DNA of 64,000 bases from Rouxiella aceris (lineage in GTDB: Bacteria; Pseudomonadota; Gammaproteobacteria; Enterobacterales; Enterobacteriaceae). The translations under genes and the position numbers were made by a program. Below, one piece after another: positions 43,918 to 53,690 of this stretch. Below the pieces are notes generated by a model, which worked only from the letters and a program-made list of their open reading frames with translations, made no database searches and was not told the DNA's origin. The number at the start of each line of letters is the position of its first letter. Within the stretch, counting starts at the first letter, position 1. Location of the stretch: assembly GCF_012933545.1 (NCBI RefSeq), contig NZ_JAADJU010000006.1, positions 1-64,000 of the forward strand, in the 5' to 3' direction.

Positions 43918-45096
43918 TTATTTATGGCCGTGCATTCTGTGCCGGGTAACAAATCCCAACACCAGACACATCACAAACACTACAAAATAGAGACCGTTGG
44001 CCGTGGCCAGTGCGGCATGGGCACCGCTATTGGCGACGATAGGCCCCGTCACCACAAAGGTCAGCATGGTGCCCACGGTGCCGCAGGTGAGAATAAAATT
44101 CACCAGCTTGGGCGAGGAGACCTTGGTTTGTAGTGAGCCGAGGGTAATGATAGTGGTGTAGATGGCGCTGGAGACAAAACCCAGAGCCAGAATGGCATAA
44201 ACCAGATGTGCCGGGTTATCGGTGGAGATAAACAGATACATCGCTACCGTTGCCAGGGCAGTAAGCAGGGTGACAATACGTTGCAAATCGAAGTAACGCA
44301 GCACAAAGCTGAACACCCACATACCAATCATATATGAGGTCCAGAAGTCGCTGACCAGCTTACCCGCCTGATTGATATCCAGGTTGAAGGTCTTGGTGAC
44401 ATATTCTGGCACCCACTGGATAAAGCCCAACTGGCCGAGGATATAGCACAGCGCAGCAATGGACAGAAACAGCACGCCAACGCCCCATTTCTCTTTGGTA
44501 ACCGGTTGATCGGCGGTTTCGGCTTTGCTGCCCAATACCGGGAACTCTGCCATCAGGGTCAGTACAAAGATCGCCACATACAGCAGGCCGATGCAGGCAT
44601 ACACCCAGTACCAGCCAATACTGCGCGCCAACAGCATGGCGGCAATAATCGGGAAGATCATCCCGGCCATGCTAAAGAAGGAGTCGGTAAACAGCAGACG
44701 GGATCCGCGTTGACGCCCTTCATAGAGATGGGTGATCAGAAAGGTGCCGATCGACATGGTGATACCGCTGACCACGCCGAGAATAAACATACATAGCGAA
44801 AACACGCTGATACTTTTGCTGATCATCAGGCCGGCCACCGCCAACACCATCAGAATAAAGCCAAAAATCAACTGGCGTTTCAGCGGGATCACTTCCATTA
44901 ACCAGGCATTAAGGAAAATGGCTATCAGGATCCCGGCATTGAGGAAGGTAAAGGTATTACTCATGCTGGAGACCGGCAGACCGAAATACTCGGCGATATT
45001 GCCCATCACCATGCCGGTGACAATGACCAGTGCACCGGTAAGTCCGTAAGAGAAGAAACTGATCCAGGTAAGAAGCAATCGATTACTGTTATTCAT
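43918..45096 (-). CDS. tsgA: MFS transporter TsgA
   Basis: 392 residues (E. coli 393) with 12 membrane helices. E. coli-like segments are [16 protein letters not shown] and [14 protein letters not shown]. The ATG at 45096 gives the E. coli-length protein; an in-frame upstream extension is not conserved. The function is unclear; the name comes from a tellurite/selenite-related phenotype. In E. coli it sits next to nirB, not here; at this place E. coli has yjjG between rimI and prfC. Confidence 0.95.
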   Translation of the reverse strand: MNNSNRLLLTWISFFSYGLTGALVIVTGMVMGNIAEYFGLPVSSMSNTFTFLNAGILIAIFLNAWLMEVIPLKRQLIFGFILMVLAVAGLMISKSISVFSLCMFILGVVSGITMSIGTFLITHLYEGRQRGSRLLFTDSFFSMAGMIFPIIAAMLLARSIGWYWVYACIGLLYVAIFVLTLMAEFPVLGSKAETADQPVTKEKWGVGVLFLSIAALCYILGQLGFIQWVPEYVTKTFNLDINQAGKLVSDFWTSYMIGMWVFSFVLRYFDLQRIVTLLTALATVAMYLFISTDNPAHLVYAILALGFVSSAIYTTIITLGSLQTKVSSPKLVNFILTCGTVGTMLTFVVTGPIVANSGAHAALATANGLYFVVFVMCLVLGFVTRHRMHGHK

Positions 45097-45569
45097 GAGA
45101 TACATCCTTGTGATGTATAGGGGTTGAAACGAGTAAAATAGCGTTTTTCCCGTTGTCTCGGGCACTGTCGCAGCAATACCAACAAGCAAGGGATCGGGTA
45201 TCAGCGGGGCTGGCACCGGGTCGCGCGGTACAACTTTTATTGGCCGATTATCCAGAAAGGCGCAGGGCAAATATGTGATGGGTTAGGTATTTTTAATGCA
45301 AGATGTAAAGTTATGCAAAAAATATATGTGATAAACCTCTCATATCAATGAAAGGTGACGGAATTAAAGCCCGATGCTGGCCGTCAGATAAGGCGATTAA
45401 CGGCTACTTTTGACCATTGTGCCGGTGGAATGTAAAAGCATTGATTGTCTAACCCTGACAAATCATAGAAAATAGCCGGCTATAACTTTTATTACCGCTT
45501 TGCCTGATGCCGTTCTGGCTTAAAATCAATACCGATGCAGGGCGGACAACCGCAGAAACGTGGAAAAAC
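45097..45569. other. 473-bp intergenic region between tsgA and prfC
   Basis: A divergent promoter region with AT-rich stretches and no convincing gene or clear operator. Nothing here resembles yjjG, the E. coli gene at this place. The 70-codon in-frame extension ahead of tsgA (45097-45270) is not conserved. Confidence 0.5.
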
Positions 45570-47159
45570 ATGTCTCCTAGTGAATACGCCCTCGAAGTCG
45601 CCAAGCGCCGAACTTTCGCGATTATCTCGCACCCCGATGCGGGTAAAACCACCATTACTGAAAAAGTGCTGTTGTTTGGACACGCTATTCAGACCGCCGG
45701 TACGGTAAAAGGCCGTGGCTCAAGCCATCATGCCAAATCCGACTGGATGGAAATGGAAAAACAGCGTGGTATCTCCATTACCACCTCGGTGATGCAGTTT
45801 CCTTACCATGACTGCCTGGTCAACCTGCTTGACACCCCGGGGCACGAAGACTTCTCCGAAGATACTTATCGTACGCTGACGGCCGTCGACTGTTGCCTGA
45901 TGGTCATTGATGCCGCCAAAGGCGTAGAAGATCGTACCCGTAAACTGATGGAAGTCACCCGGCTGCGCGATACGCCGATCCTGACTTTTATGAACAAACT
46001 TGACCGTGATATCCGCGATCCAATGGAAGTGATGGACGAAGTCGAACGTGAGCTGAAAATCGCCTGTTCGCCCATCACCTGGCCTATTGGCTGCGGTAAG
46101 CTGTTTAAAGGGGTCTATCATCTCTATAAAGATGAAACCTATCTTTATCAGACCGGCAAGGGTCATACCATTCAGGAAGTACGCATCGTCAAAGGGTTGA
46201 ATAATCCCGATCTGGATCAGGCGATTGGCGAAGACCTGGCCAAACAGCTGCGGGAAGAGTTGGACCTGGTGATGGGCGCTTCCCATGAGTTCGATCATGA
46301 GGCTTTCCTTAGCGGCGATTTGACACCGGTATTCTTTGGTACTGCGCTGGGTAACTTTGGTGTCGACCATATGCTTGACGGCTTGGTTGACTGGGCGCCT
46401 GCGCCTATGCCGCGTCAAACCGACGTACGCGAAGTGGCGGCAGATGACGAGAAGTTCACCGGCTTCGTGTTTAAAATTCAGGCCAATATGGATCCGAAAC
46501 ACCGCGACCGCGTTGCCTTTATGCGCGTGGTGTCCGGTAAATACGAAAAAGGCATGAAACTGCGCCAGGTGCGTACCGGTAAAGATGTGGTTATCTCCGA
46601 TGCCCTGACCTTTATGGCCGGGGATCGCTCCCATGTAGAAGAAGCCTGGCCGGGCGATATTATCGGTTTGCACAACCATGGCACCATCCAGATTGGCGAT
46701 ACCTTTACCCAGGGTGAAAATATGAAATTCACCGGTATCCCTAACTTTGCCCCTGAGTTGTTCCGCCGTATTCGCCTGCGCGATCCGCTTAAACAAAAAC
46801 AGCTGCTTAAAGGGCTGGTGCAGCTTTCAGAAGAGGGGGCGGTGCAGGTATTCCGTCCGCTGATTAATAACGATCTGATTGTTGGTGCGGTGGGTGTGCT
46901 GCAGTTTGACGTGGTGGTATCGCGTCTTAAGAGCGAATATAACGTTGAAGCGCTGTATGAATCGGTTAACGTCTCTACCGCGCGTTGGGTTGAATGTGCG
47001 GATGTGAAGAAATTTGAAGATTTCAAACGTAAAGCCGAGATGAATCTGGCACTGGATGGTGGCGATAATCTGACCTATATCGCCCCCACCATGGTCAATT
47101 TGAATCTGACCCAGGAACGTTATCCGGAAGTCCTTTTCCGCAAAACCCGCGAACACTGA
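45570..47159 (+). CDS. prfC: Peptide chain release factor 3
   Basis: 529 residues, exactly the E. coli length. RF3 is the GTPase that recycles RF1/RF2 after peptide release. G motifs: S-H-P-D-A-G-K-T-T (residues 20-28), [12 protein letters not shown]. The ATG at 45570 is chosen because E. coli RF3 aligns from that position; a longer frame from 45507 adds 21 unconserved residues. It ends with a strong terminator and precedes osmY as in E. coli. Confidence 0.98.
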   Translation: MSPSEYALEVAKRRTFAIISHPDAGKTTITEKVLLFGHAIQTAGTVKGRGSSHHAKSDWMEMEKQRGISITTSVMQFPYHDCLVNLLDTPGHEDFSEDTYRTLTAVDCCLMVIDAAKGVEDRTRKLMEVTRLRDTPILTFMNKLDRDIRDPMEVMDEVERELKIACSPITWPIGCGKLFKGVYHLYKDETYLYQTGKGHTIQEVRIVKGLNNPDLDQAIGEDLAKQLREELDLVMGASHEFDHEAFLSGDLTPVFFGTALGNFGVDHMLDGLVDWAPAPMPRQTDVREVAADDEKFTGFVFKIQANMDPKHRDRVAFMRVVSGKYEKGMKLRQVRTGKDVVISDALTFMAGDRSHVEEAWPGDIIGLHNHGTIQIGDTFTQGENMKFTGIPNFAPELFRRIRLRDPLKQKQLLKGLVQLSEEGAVQVFRPLINNDLIVGAVGVLQFDVVVSRLKSEYNVEALYESVNVSTARWVECADVKKFEDFKRKAEMNLALDGGDNLTYIAPTMVNLNLTQERYPEVLFRKTREH

Positions 47160-47186
47160 TCGGTTATTTACCGCATCCAGTCATCC

Positions 47187-47216
47187 GAAGACGGCCTTGT
47201 GGCCGTCTTTTTTATT
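47187..47216 (+). terminator. Terminator after prfC
   Basis: AAGACGGCC-ttgt-GGCCGTCTT with a long T-run (TTTTTTATTAT) 28 bases past the prfC stop. Clear intrinsic terminator. Confidence 0.92.
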
Positions 47217-47535
47217 ATAAAAATATTTTAAAAATTAAAATATCTTTTACTTTATGGTTATTTATTAACCAATATTTCGCCAGATACCTCAGACTTATCT
47301 GTATTACAGGTTAATGAAGCATTCTTTCTACAGTTTTGCTCATGGTCGACTATATTAAATAAACGCACAACGAAGGCAGCAAAAAGCGCTGACCTTTTTA
47401 GATAACGTAGAGTGTTGTGCTGCGCGTTTTGATAAGCGCAGCAAAAAATCACAGTAATGCGTTTTTACTCGTCACGACCATGTGGCGTAAAGAGCCTGCA
47501 ATTTAAGGGCTACCAAACTGTTAAGGAAGAAATCG
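47217..47535. promoter_or_regulatory. osmY upstream region
   Basis: 319 AT-rich bases with no gene. A perfect 8-bp inverted repeat TGCTGCGC/GCGCAGCA (47418-47425, 47436-47443) lies about 100 bp before osmY. The ribosome site AAGGAAGAA precedes the osmY ATG. E. coli osmY is sigma-S and osmotically controlled from this region; I cannot point to a firm -10. Confidence 0.45.
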
Positions 47536-48135
47536 ATGAAAAAGTCCAATTTTGCCTACTCAATGATGGCCGTTGTTCTGGGTACCGCTCTGATGAGTGG
47601 AAGTGCACTGGCAGCGACTGTACAAAGCACCGCCAATGATGCGGGCGCCAAAATCGATAGCTCCATGAAAAAAGTTGATAACTACATGGGCGACAGCGCC
47701 ACCACGGCCAAAGTCAAAAGTGCCCTGGTAGATGATAAAGCGATTAAAAGCACCGACATTTCAGTCAAAACTGAAAATGGTGTGGTGACCTTAAGCGGTT
47801 TTGTAGGTTCATCGGCAGAAGCGGAACAAGCCGTTGCCGTAGCGACCAAAGTTGAAGGTGTAAAATCCGTCAGCGACAAGCTGCATACCAAAGACGCCAA
47901 GACGCAATCGGTGAAAGGTTATGCTGGCGATACAGCGACCACCACCTCAGTGAAAGCCAAGCTTTTGGCTGATGACATCGTGCCTTCACGTATGGTGAAA
48001 GTGGAAACCACTGACGGCGTGGTGCAGCTGTCTGGTACGGTGAAAGATCAGGCTCAGTCCGATCGTGCTGAAAGTGTTGCCAAAACGGTTGATGGCGTTA
48101 AAAGCGTCAAAAATGACCTCAAAATCAAGCCTTAA
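47536..48135 (+). CDS. osmY: Periplasmic BON-domain protein OsmY
   Basis: 199 residues with a signal peptide (cleavage after S-A-L-A near residue 26) and two BON domains (about 55-122 and 132-199). Each contains the pattern D-x-x-I-x-x-x-x-x-x-V-x-x-x-x-G-x-V-x-L-x-G (V-T-L-S-G-F-V and V-Q-L-S-G-T-V). It is a periplasmic chaperone-like protein induced by osmotic stress and stationary phase. Gene order prfC-osmY-ytjA matches E. coli. Confidence 0.96.
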   Translation: MKKSNFAYSMMAVVLGTALMSGSALAATVQSTANDAGAKIDSSMKKVDNYMGDSATTAKVKSALVDDKAIKSTDISVKTENGVVTLSGFVGSSAEAEQAVAVATKVEGVKSVSDKLHTKDAKTQSVKGYAGDTATTTSVKAKLLADDIVPSRMVKVETTDGVVQLSGTVKDQAQSDRAESVAKTVDGVKSVKNDLKIKP

Positions 48136-48148
48136 TCCTTCCTGGATG

Positions 48149-48182
48149 CTGTTGCCCGTCCACGCGGTGGGCAACGGTTTTT
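48149..48182 (+). terminator. Terminator after osmY
   Basis: GTTGCCC (48151-48157) pairs with GGGCAAC (48169-48175), with CCAC/GTGG continuing the stem, then GGTTTTT. Intrinsic terminator 15 bases after the stop. Confidence 0.82.
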
Positions 48183-48415
48183 AGCTGTTCCATGCACGGC
48201 GAGTGACCTGTGTTATTCAAAGATAACTGGGGAACACTCTGAGAAATCACTGAGTTTCCATCGCTGTTCTGTTTTTCAAGCTATGTTTAATAAGGTACGA
48301 CTTAATTTAAATTTTGTACTGATTGTTAAATGTTGCCTGAGATAAAGCGTTATTCAGCGTGCATTTTGATGGCCAAGTTATGTACGAATATTTTAAATAG
48401 GGTAAGGAGAAGCTT

Positions 48416-48577
48416 ATGTTTCGTTGGGGTATTATTTTTCTGGTTATCGCGTTAATCGCGGCAGCGCTGGGTTTCGGTGGCCTGGCAGGCACAGCGGCCT
48501 GGGCTGCAAAAATCGTCTTTGTGGTAGGTATCATCCTGTTCCTGATCAGCTTGTTTACCGGTCGTAAACGACTCTGA
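48416..48577 (+). CDS. ytjA: YtjA, DUF1328 small membrane protein
   Basis: 53 residues with two hydrophobic segments (residues 5-17 and 33-47) and the typical [20 protein letters not shown] start. This is the DUF1328/YtjA family, small inner-membrane proteins of unknown role induced by stress and in biofilms. The GGTAAGGAGAAGCTT upstream gives a strong ribosome site. Location right after osmY as in E. coli. Confidence 0.93.
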   Translation: MFRWGIIFLVIALIAAALGFGGLAGTAAWAAKIVFVVGIILFLISLFTGRKRL

Positions 48578-48600
48578 CACCATAAAAGATTCTGCTATCA

Positions 48601-48633
48601 AGGCAGTGGCTGACGTTATGTCAGGCACTGCCT
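48601..48633 (+). terminator. Hairpin after ytjA
   Basis: AGGCAGTGGCTGAC and GTCAGGCACTGCCT pair (one mismatch) around GTTAT, 23 bases after the ytjA stop. The T-run is weak; probable terminator. Confidence 0.7.
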
Positions 48634-48802
48634 GCTTGTTTGTGGCCCCGGCTGTTTTTAAATGCAGGCGAGTTGGGCGAAAGGCAGCACCGGGAATTAA
48701 CAGACAGTAACGATTTTCCCCGCACCTTTTTACAACAAAATCACCCATCGTCTAAAGACAGCGTATGCTCATTGGAGAGAGCTATTCATTGAGGGATGGT
48801 CG

Positions 48803-50044
48803 TTGGGATACAGAATACCGGTCACGCTGGGCAATATTGAGCCGCTGGCGTACAAACCCTACAGACCCGGCAAGATCGCGCTGGTTTGTGAAGGCGGCGG
48901 TCAGCGGGGCATCTTTACCGCCGGCGTATTGGACGAGTTCCAGCGTGCGGGCTTTAATCCATTCGATTTATTGATTGGCACGTCTGCCGGTGCGCAGAAT
49001 CTTTCCGCGTATGTCTGCGGCCAACCCGGTTATGCCCGACGCGTAATTACTCGCTATACCACCAGTCCTCTGTTTTTTAATCCGCTGCGTTTTGTTCGCG
49101 GTGGCCATCTGATCGACCTCGACTGGCTGGTGGATACCACCACGGCAAATATGCCGCTGGCGATGGAGAGTGCAGAAAAATTGCTGATCGACGGACGCGA
49201 ATTTTTAATGTGTGCCTGTCGCAGCGATGACTATACCCCCAATTATTTTGCCCCGACGCGGGAGAACTGGCTGCCGGTGATCAAAGCCTCCAGTGCCATC
49301 CCCGGATTTTATCGCTTGGGCGTCGATCTTGACGGCATCAGCTATCAGGACGGCGGCATCAGTGACGCTATTCCGGTGGAGGAAGCCTATCGCCGCGGAG
49401 CCGATACCATTGTGGTGATCCGTACCGTGCCTTCGGCGATGTTTTATACGCCGCAGTGGATGAAGCGTATGGAGCAGTGGCTTAGTGACAGCAGTCTGCA
49501 ACAGCTGGTCCATATGATGCAACACCATGAACAAAGCTATCACCGTATCCAGCAGTTTATTGAGAACCCACCGGGCGATCTGCGCATTTTTGAAATCTTT
49601 CCGCCCAAGCCATTGGCCAGCCATGCCCTGGGCAGTCGTTTGCCTGCGCTGAATCAGGATTATCATCTGGGGCGACGCTGCGCCCGCTACTTTTTATCTG
49701 CGGCGTCGCGCTGGCTGTTGCCGAGAGAGAAAGATTTGCCTATGCCGATTATCACTCCGCGCAAAGTCAGGTCGCGGCGTATTGTAGTGCCTGCGGCTGC
49801 GCCCGACATTGAATTACCTTTGAGCACGGCGGCCAACCAGTCGGATTTGATTGTCGCGGACAGCATTGCGCTGGCGGATCTGGATATTGGCCATACTTTC
49901 CAGCCGGCTGCCAACAACAGCGAGGATGAGGCAGCGTTGGCGATTGACGGACAGACGGCGCAAGCGGTGCAGAGCGATCTGTTACTGCCGCGAGTCTCAG
50001 TGGCCAATAAACCGGTCGCAGAGGATGAAGGAGGCGAGGTATGA
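48803..50044 (+). CDS. yjjU: Patatin-like phospholipase YjjU
   Basis: 413 residues starting at a TTG (GAGGG eight bases upstream); the product M-G-Y-R-I-P-V-T-L-G-N lines up with the E. coli start (M-G-Q-R-I-P-V-T-L-G-N). The patatin oxyanion hole G-G-G-Q-R-G, nucleophile motif G-T-S-A-G and catalytic D-G-G are intact. Length is about 56 residues above E. coli YjjU (357), mostly as a C-terminal extension that looks low-complexity and acidic. Its stop overlaps yjjV by 4 bp (ATGA). The substrate is unknown. Confidence 0.93.
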   Translation: MGYRIPVTLGNIEPLAYKPYRPGKIALVCEGGGQRGIFTAGVLDEFQRAGFNPFDLLIGTSAGAQNLSAYVCGQPGYARRVITRYTTSPLFFNPLRFVRGGHLIDLDWLVDTTTANMPLAMESAEKLLIDGREFLMCACRSDDYTPNYFAPTRENWLPVIKASSAIPGFYRLGVDLDGISYQDGGISDAIPVEEAYRRGADTIVVIRTVPSAMFYTPQWMKRMEQWLSDSSLQQLVHMMQHHEQSYHRIQQFIENPPGDLRIFEIFPPKPLASHALGSRLPALNQDYHLGRRCARYFLSAASRWLLPREKDLPMPIITPRKVRSRRIVVPAAAPDIELPLSTAANQSDLIVADSIALADLDIGHTFQPAANNSEDEAALAIDGQTAQAVQSDLLLPRVSVANKPVAEDEGGEV

Positions 50045-50820
50045 CGCCGACTTTTGTCGATACCCACTGCCATTTCGATTTTCCCCCGTTTAGCCACCAC
50101 GAAAGCGCCAGCCTGGAGGCGGCGGCAGTCGCCGGGGTCAGGCAACTGATTGTGCCGACGGTCACCGCTGACCGTTTTGATCCCGTGCTCGCGCTGGCCA
50201 ACACTTATCCGCAAGTTTATGCCGCTCTTGGTCTGCACCCGCTATATGTCGCCCGCCACCGCGACGAGGATCTGGCATTGCTGGCCGATCGTTTGCAGAC
50301 GCGTAGCGAAAAGCTGGTGGCGATTGGTGAGACTGGTCTCGATCTCTATATGGATACGCCGCAGTTCGACAAACAGCAACAGCTGCTGCTGGCGCACTTT
50401 GCTTTGGCCAGGCAATTCTCTTTGCCGTTGATCCTCCATTCACGACGCACACACGATCCGTTAGCGGCTATGCTGCGTAAAGCGTCATTGCCTGCCACCG
50501 GCGTGGTGCATGGTTTTGCTGGCAGCCTGTCACAGGCGCAGGCGTTTGTCGCTCTCGGCTTTGCGATTGGCGTCGGTGGAACCATCAGTTATGAGCGGGC
50601 ACAAAAAACGCGGCGGGTGATGGCGCAGCTCCCCCTTTCCTCCCTGTTGCTGGAGACCGATGCCCCCGATATGCCTTTACAGGGCTTTCAGGGACAGCCT
50701 AATCGACCGGAACGCGCCGCCCAGGTGTTTGCCACGCTGTGTGAGCTGCGGCCTGAATCCCCTGAATCTATAGCTCAGGCGCTGCTGGCCAACACCCGGC
50801 GAGTGTTTAATCTCCCTTAG
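50041..50820 (+). CDS. yjjV: TatD-family metal-dependent hydrolase YjjV
   Basis: 259 residues with a TIM-barrel amidohydrolase fold. Metal ligands: H-C-H in D-T-H-C-H-F-D near the start, Glu in G-E-T-G-L-D, His in L-H-S-R, and Asp in E-T-D-A-P. Relatives are Mg-dependent DNases or exonucleases. It overlaps yjjU by 4 bp. The next gene downstream is deoC, so yjjW and yjjI of E. coli are missing. Confidence 0.93.
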   Translation: MTPTFVDTHCHFDFPPFSHHESASLEAAAVAGVRQLIVPTVTADRFDPVLALANTYPQVYAALGLHPLYVARHRDEDLALLADRLQTRSEKLVAIGETGLDLYMDTPQFDKQQQLLLAHFALARQFSLPLILHSRRTHDPLAAMLRKASLPATGVVHGFAGSLSQAQAFVALGFAIGVGGTISYERAQKTRRVMAQLPLSSLLLETDAPDMPLQGFQGQPNRPERAAQVFATLCELRPESPESIAQALLANTRRVFNLP

Positions 50821-50829
50821 CTTAGGTTG

Positions 50830-50845
50830 TGTTATTTAAATAACA
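50830..50845. promoter_or_regulatory. Candidate DeoR operator 1
   Basis: Perfect 16-bp palindrome TGTTATTTAAATAACA, 10 bases after the yjjV stop. It keeps the ends of the E. coli DeoR operator TGTTAGAATTCTAACA. A second copy lies at 51028-51043; two separated operators allow DNA looping as in E. coli deo. Confidence 0.7.
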
Positions 50846-51020
50846 TAATTAGGCTCTGCTCGTTTCACTTCAGCTTAAGATCCCCTTGCTGCTGGCTGAC
50901 CCGATCTGTTTGCCGCAAGCATCCATTGCCGCTTAATAGCAGGAGTGTGAGCTATTGCCGGTTTTTGCTATCCTGTAGGCCATTGGCTTAGTCGACGCTT
51001 TCTAACGCGGATTTTTTCAT

Positions 51021-51050
51021 CTATAAATGTTATTTAAATAACATTTATAG
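51021..51050. promoter_or_regulatory. Candidate DeoR operator 2, in a 30-bp palindrome
   Basis: The same 16-mer TGTTATTTAAATAACA (51028-51043), embedded in a perfect 30-bp palindrome that extends it by CTATAAA on one side and TTTATAG on the other. Centres of the two operators are 198 bp apart. Confidence 0.72.
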
Positions 51051-51157
51051 ATGGAGTAGAATAAAGACTATGAAGAGTTTTATCTGCAAGCATCCCTTGT
51101 CATGTTTCAGGTATACACTTTTACTCAAGCCCTGATCTGAGCGTATGGTCGCTTAAG

Positions 51158-51225
51158 TGTGATGTAAGTCTCATTTTTATGAGCGCCGTTGCAATCGATT
51201 TTCATTTTGTGTGAAATACTGCACA
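51158..51225 (+). promoter_or_regulatory. CRP-CytR-CRP control module of deoP2
   Basis: CRP-like sites TGTGA-TGTAAG-TCTCA (51158-51173) and TGTGA-AATACT-GCACA (51210-51225), centres 52 bp apart, flank a CytR-like GTTGCAA (51188-51194). E. coli deoP2 has the same tandem arrangement with a spacing near 53 bp. A start site near 51258 is implied. Confidence 0.75.
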
Positions 51226-51390
51226 TCTGAAAGCCCGCGAACCTGTTCAAATAAGTCTTAACAGGTGGGTGATTGCCCAGTCTGCTCGCCAAAAGTGCCG
51301 AACGCCTGTTGTATCTAAAAATACAAGCGTTCTTGACGGTATGCTCGGTTCTGACGGGGTGTCAGAATTGAAAATTGTTGGAGAGATTTT

Positions 51391-52170
51391 ATGACAGATT
51401 TAACCGCAGCCGCGCAACGTGCGCTCAAGCTGATGGATTTAACCACCCTTAATGACGACGATACCGACGCCAAAGTCATTGCGCTCTGTCACCAGGCAAA
51501 CAGCCCGGCTGGACATACCGCCGCGATTTGCATCTATCCACGTTTTATTCCTGTGGCGCGTAAGGCCTTGCGTGAACAGGGCACTCCGGATATTCGTATC
51601 GCCACCGTCACCAACTTCCCACACGGTAACGATGATATTGATATTGCGCTGGCTGAAACTCGTGCCGCCATTGCCTATGGTGCCGATGAAGTTGACGTGG
51701 TGTTCCCTTATCGTGCCTTGATCGCCGGTAATGAACAGATTGGTTTTGAACTGGTCAAACAGTGCAAGCAGGCTTGTGCTGCCGCTGATGTTTTGCTGAA
51801 AGTGATCATCGAAACCGGTGAGCTGAAGCAGGACGCGCTGATCCGTAAAGCCTCCGAGATTGCCATCAAGGCCGGGGCGGACTTTATTAAAACCTCCACC
51901 GGTAAAGTGCCGGAAAATGCCACCCTGAAAAGCGCTGAACTGATGATGAGCGTTATTAAAGATCTCGGCGTTGCCCAGTTGGTGGGTTTTAAACCGGCGG
52001 GTGGGGTGAAAACTGCCGAAGATGCTGCGCAGTATCTGGCATTGGCCGATCGCCTTTTAGGCCGTGAATGGGCGGATGCCCGCCATTTCCGCTTTGGCGC
52101 CTCCAGCCTGTTGGCCAGCCTGCTGACGACTCTTGGTCATCAAGGCCAAAAAACCGGCAGCGGTTACTGA
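51391..52170 (+). CDS. deoC: Deoxyribose-phosphate aldolase
   Basis: 259 residues (E. coli 259). Class I aldolase that cleaves deoxyribose 5-phosphate to acetaldehyde and glyceraldehyde 3-phosphate. Schiff-base Lys167 in F-I-K-T-S-T-G-K and the proton-relay Asp102 in D-E-V-D-V-V-F-P are in place. First gene of the deo operon; RBS GGAGAG precedes the ATG. Regulated from the DeoR-, CytR- and CRP-type sites upstream. Confidence 0.98.
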   Translation: MTDLTAAAQRALKLMDLTTLNDDDTDAKVIALCHQANSPAGHTAAICIYPRFIPVARKALREQGTPDIRIATVTNFPHGNDDIDIALAETRAAIAYGADEVDVVFPYRALIAGNEQIGFELVKQCKQACAAADVLLKVIIETGELKQDALIRKASEIAIKAGADFIKTSTGKVPENATLKSAELMMSVIKDLGVAQLVGFKPAGGVKTAEDAAQYLALADRLLGREWADARHFRFGASSLLASLLTTLGHQGQKTGSGY

Positions 52171-52185
52171 TCCTGGTCTGATACA

Positions 52186-52214
52186 GGTGTCGGCATCATA
52201 GCTTCGCCGACACC
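52186..52214 (+). repeat. Intercistronic stem-loop between deoC and deoA
   Basis: GGTGTCGGC (52186-52194) and GCCGACACC (52206-52214) form a perfect 9-bp stem with an 11-base loop. There is no T-run, so it is more likely a processing or stability element than a terminator. Confidence 0.6.
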
Positions 52215-52269
52215 GATTACCCGGTCCGTGGTGCGGCTTCCTCTCTTTTATACCTACTGGGGTGAGAAC

Positions 52270-53607
52270 TTGGCTTCTGTACAAAAATCCTTTCTGGCTC
52301 AGGAAATAATTCGAAAAAAACGCGATGGTCATGCGCTGAGCGAAGACGAAATCCGCTTTTTCATTAACGGCGTGCGTGACAGTCAGGTCTCTGAAGGGCA
52401 GATTGCCGCATTGGCGATGACCATCTACTTTAATGATATGGATCGCGAGGAACGTGTTGCGCTGACCATGGCAATGCGCGATTCCGGCACGGTGCTCAAC
52501 TGGCAAAGTCTTGATCTACAGGGGCCGATTGTCGACAAACACTCCACCGGCGGCGTGGGCGACGTTACTTCCTTGATGTTGGGGCCGATGGTCGCTGCCT
52601 GTGGCGGCTATGTGCCGATGATCTCCGGGCGAGGTCTGGGCCATACCGGCGGCACTTTAGACAAATTGGAAAGCATCCCGGGGTTTGATATTTTCCCCGA
52701 TGACAGCCGTTTTCGGCAGATTATTAAGGATGTCGGCGTGGCTATTATCGGCCAGACCAACTCCCTGGCTCCGGCGGATAAACGCTTTTATGCCACCCGC
52801 GATATTACTGCGACAGTGGACTCCATTCCGTTGATCACCGCCTCTATTCTGGCGAAAAAACTGGCCGAAGGGCTGGATGCGCTGGTGATGGATGTCAAAG
52901 TGGGGTCGGGGGCATTTATGCCGACCTACGCGCTGTCACAGGAGTTGGCGCAGGCCATTGTTGACGTTGCCAATGGCGCGGGCTGTAAAACCACGGCGCT
53001 GCTGACTGATATGAATCAGGTGCTGGCTTCCAGCGCCGGAAACGCCGTTGAAGTTCGCGAAGCAGTGCGCTTTTTGACCGGTGACTATCGCAGTCCTCGT
53101 CTCTATGACGTGACCATGGCGCTGTGTGTTGAAATGCTGCTGTCTGGCGGACTGGCCACCGATGACGCCGACGCCCGTCGCAAATTGCAGGCGGTGCTCG
53201 ACAATGGCAAAGCCGCCGAAATTTTTGGCAGAATGATTGCCGCGCAAAAAGGGCCGACCGACTTTATCGAACATTATGACCGTTATTTGCCCCAGGCCAC
53301 CCTGAGCAAAATGGTCTATTCAGAAAAGGCCGGGATTGTCACCTCAATGGATACCCGGGCATTAGGAATGAGCGTGGTGGCGCTGGGCGGCGGTCGCCGT
53401 CGGGCCAGCGACGCCATTGACTACAGCGTGGGGTTAACCCAGATGTCACGCATCGGTCAGCAAGTTGATACCCAGCATCCGCTGGCGATGATCCACGCCA
53501 ACAGCGAAGAAGCCTGGCAGCAGGCCGCTGACGCCGTGCGGGCGGCGATCGTATTAAGCGATACCGCCCCCGAAACCCTGCCGGTTATTTATCGGCGTAT
53601 TGGCTAG
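52270..53607 (+). CDS. deoA: Thymidine phosphorylase
   Basis: 445 residues from a TTG at 52270 (GGGGTGAGAAC just upstream); E. coli DeoA (440) begins at the internal [13 protein letters not shown], so the first few residues are uncertain. It phosphorolyses thymidine to thymine and deoxyribose 1-phosphate. The family signature [16 protein letters not shown] is intact, as is K-V-G-S-G-A-F. It is part of the deo operon. Confidence 0.95.
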   Translation: MASVQKSFLAQEIIRKKRDGHALSEDEIRFFINGVRDSQVSEGQIAALAMTIYFNDMDREERVALTMAMRDSGTVLNWQSLDLQGPIVDKHSTGGVGDVTSLMLGPMVAACGGYVPMISGRGLGHTGGTLDKLESIPGFDIFPDDSRFRQIIKDVGVAIIGQTNSLAPADKRFYATRDITATVDSIPLITASILAKKLAEGLDALVMDVKVGSGAFMPTYALSQELAQAIVDVANGAGCKTTALLTDMNQVLASSAGNAVEVREAVRFLTGDYRSPRLYDVTMALCVEMLLSGGLATDDADARRKLQAVLDNGKAAEIFGRMIAAQKGPTDFIEHYDRYLPQATLSKMVYSEKAGIVTSMDTRALGMSVVALGGGRRRASDAIDYSVGLTQMSRIGQQVDTQHPLAMIHANSEEAWQQAADAVRAAIVLSDTAPETLPVIYRRIG

Positions 53608-53690
53608 ACACCGGGGCGGGGTCACGCATTCACCAAAAAGCGGCAGACCATCGCCGTTTGTAACGCGTATTAATGCGCAGGAGAGCAAAA

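Noticed and set aside
47418-47443. Inverted repeat before osmY as a terminator
   Set aside because: It has an A-run, not a T-run, downstream in the rightward direction and no upstream gene to terminate, because prfC already has a terminator.
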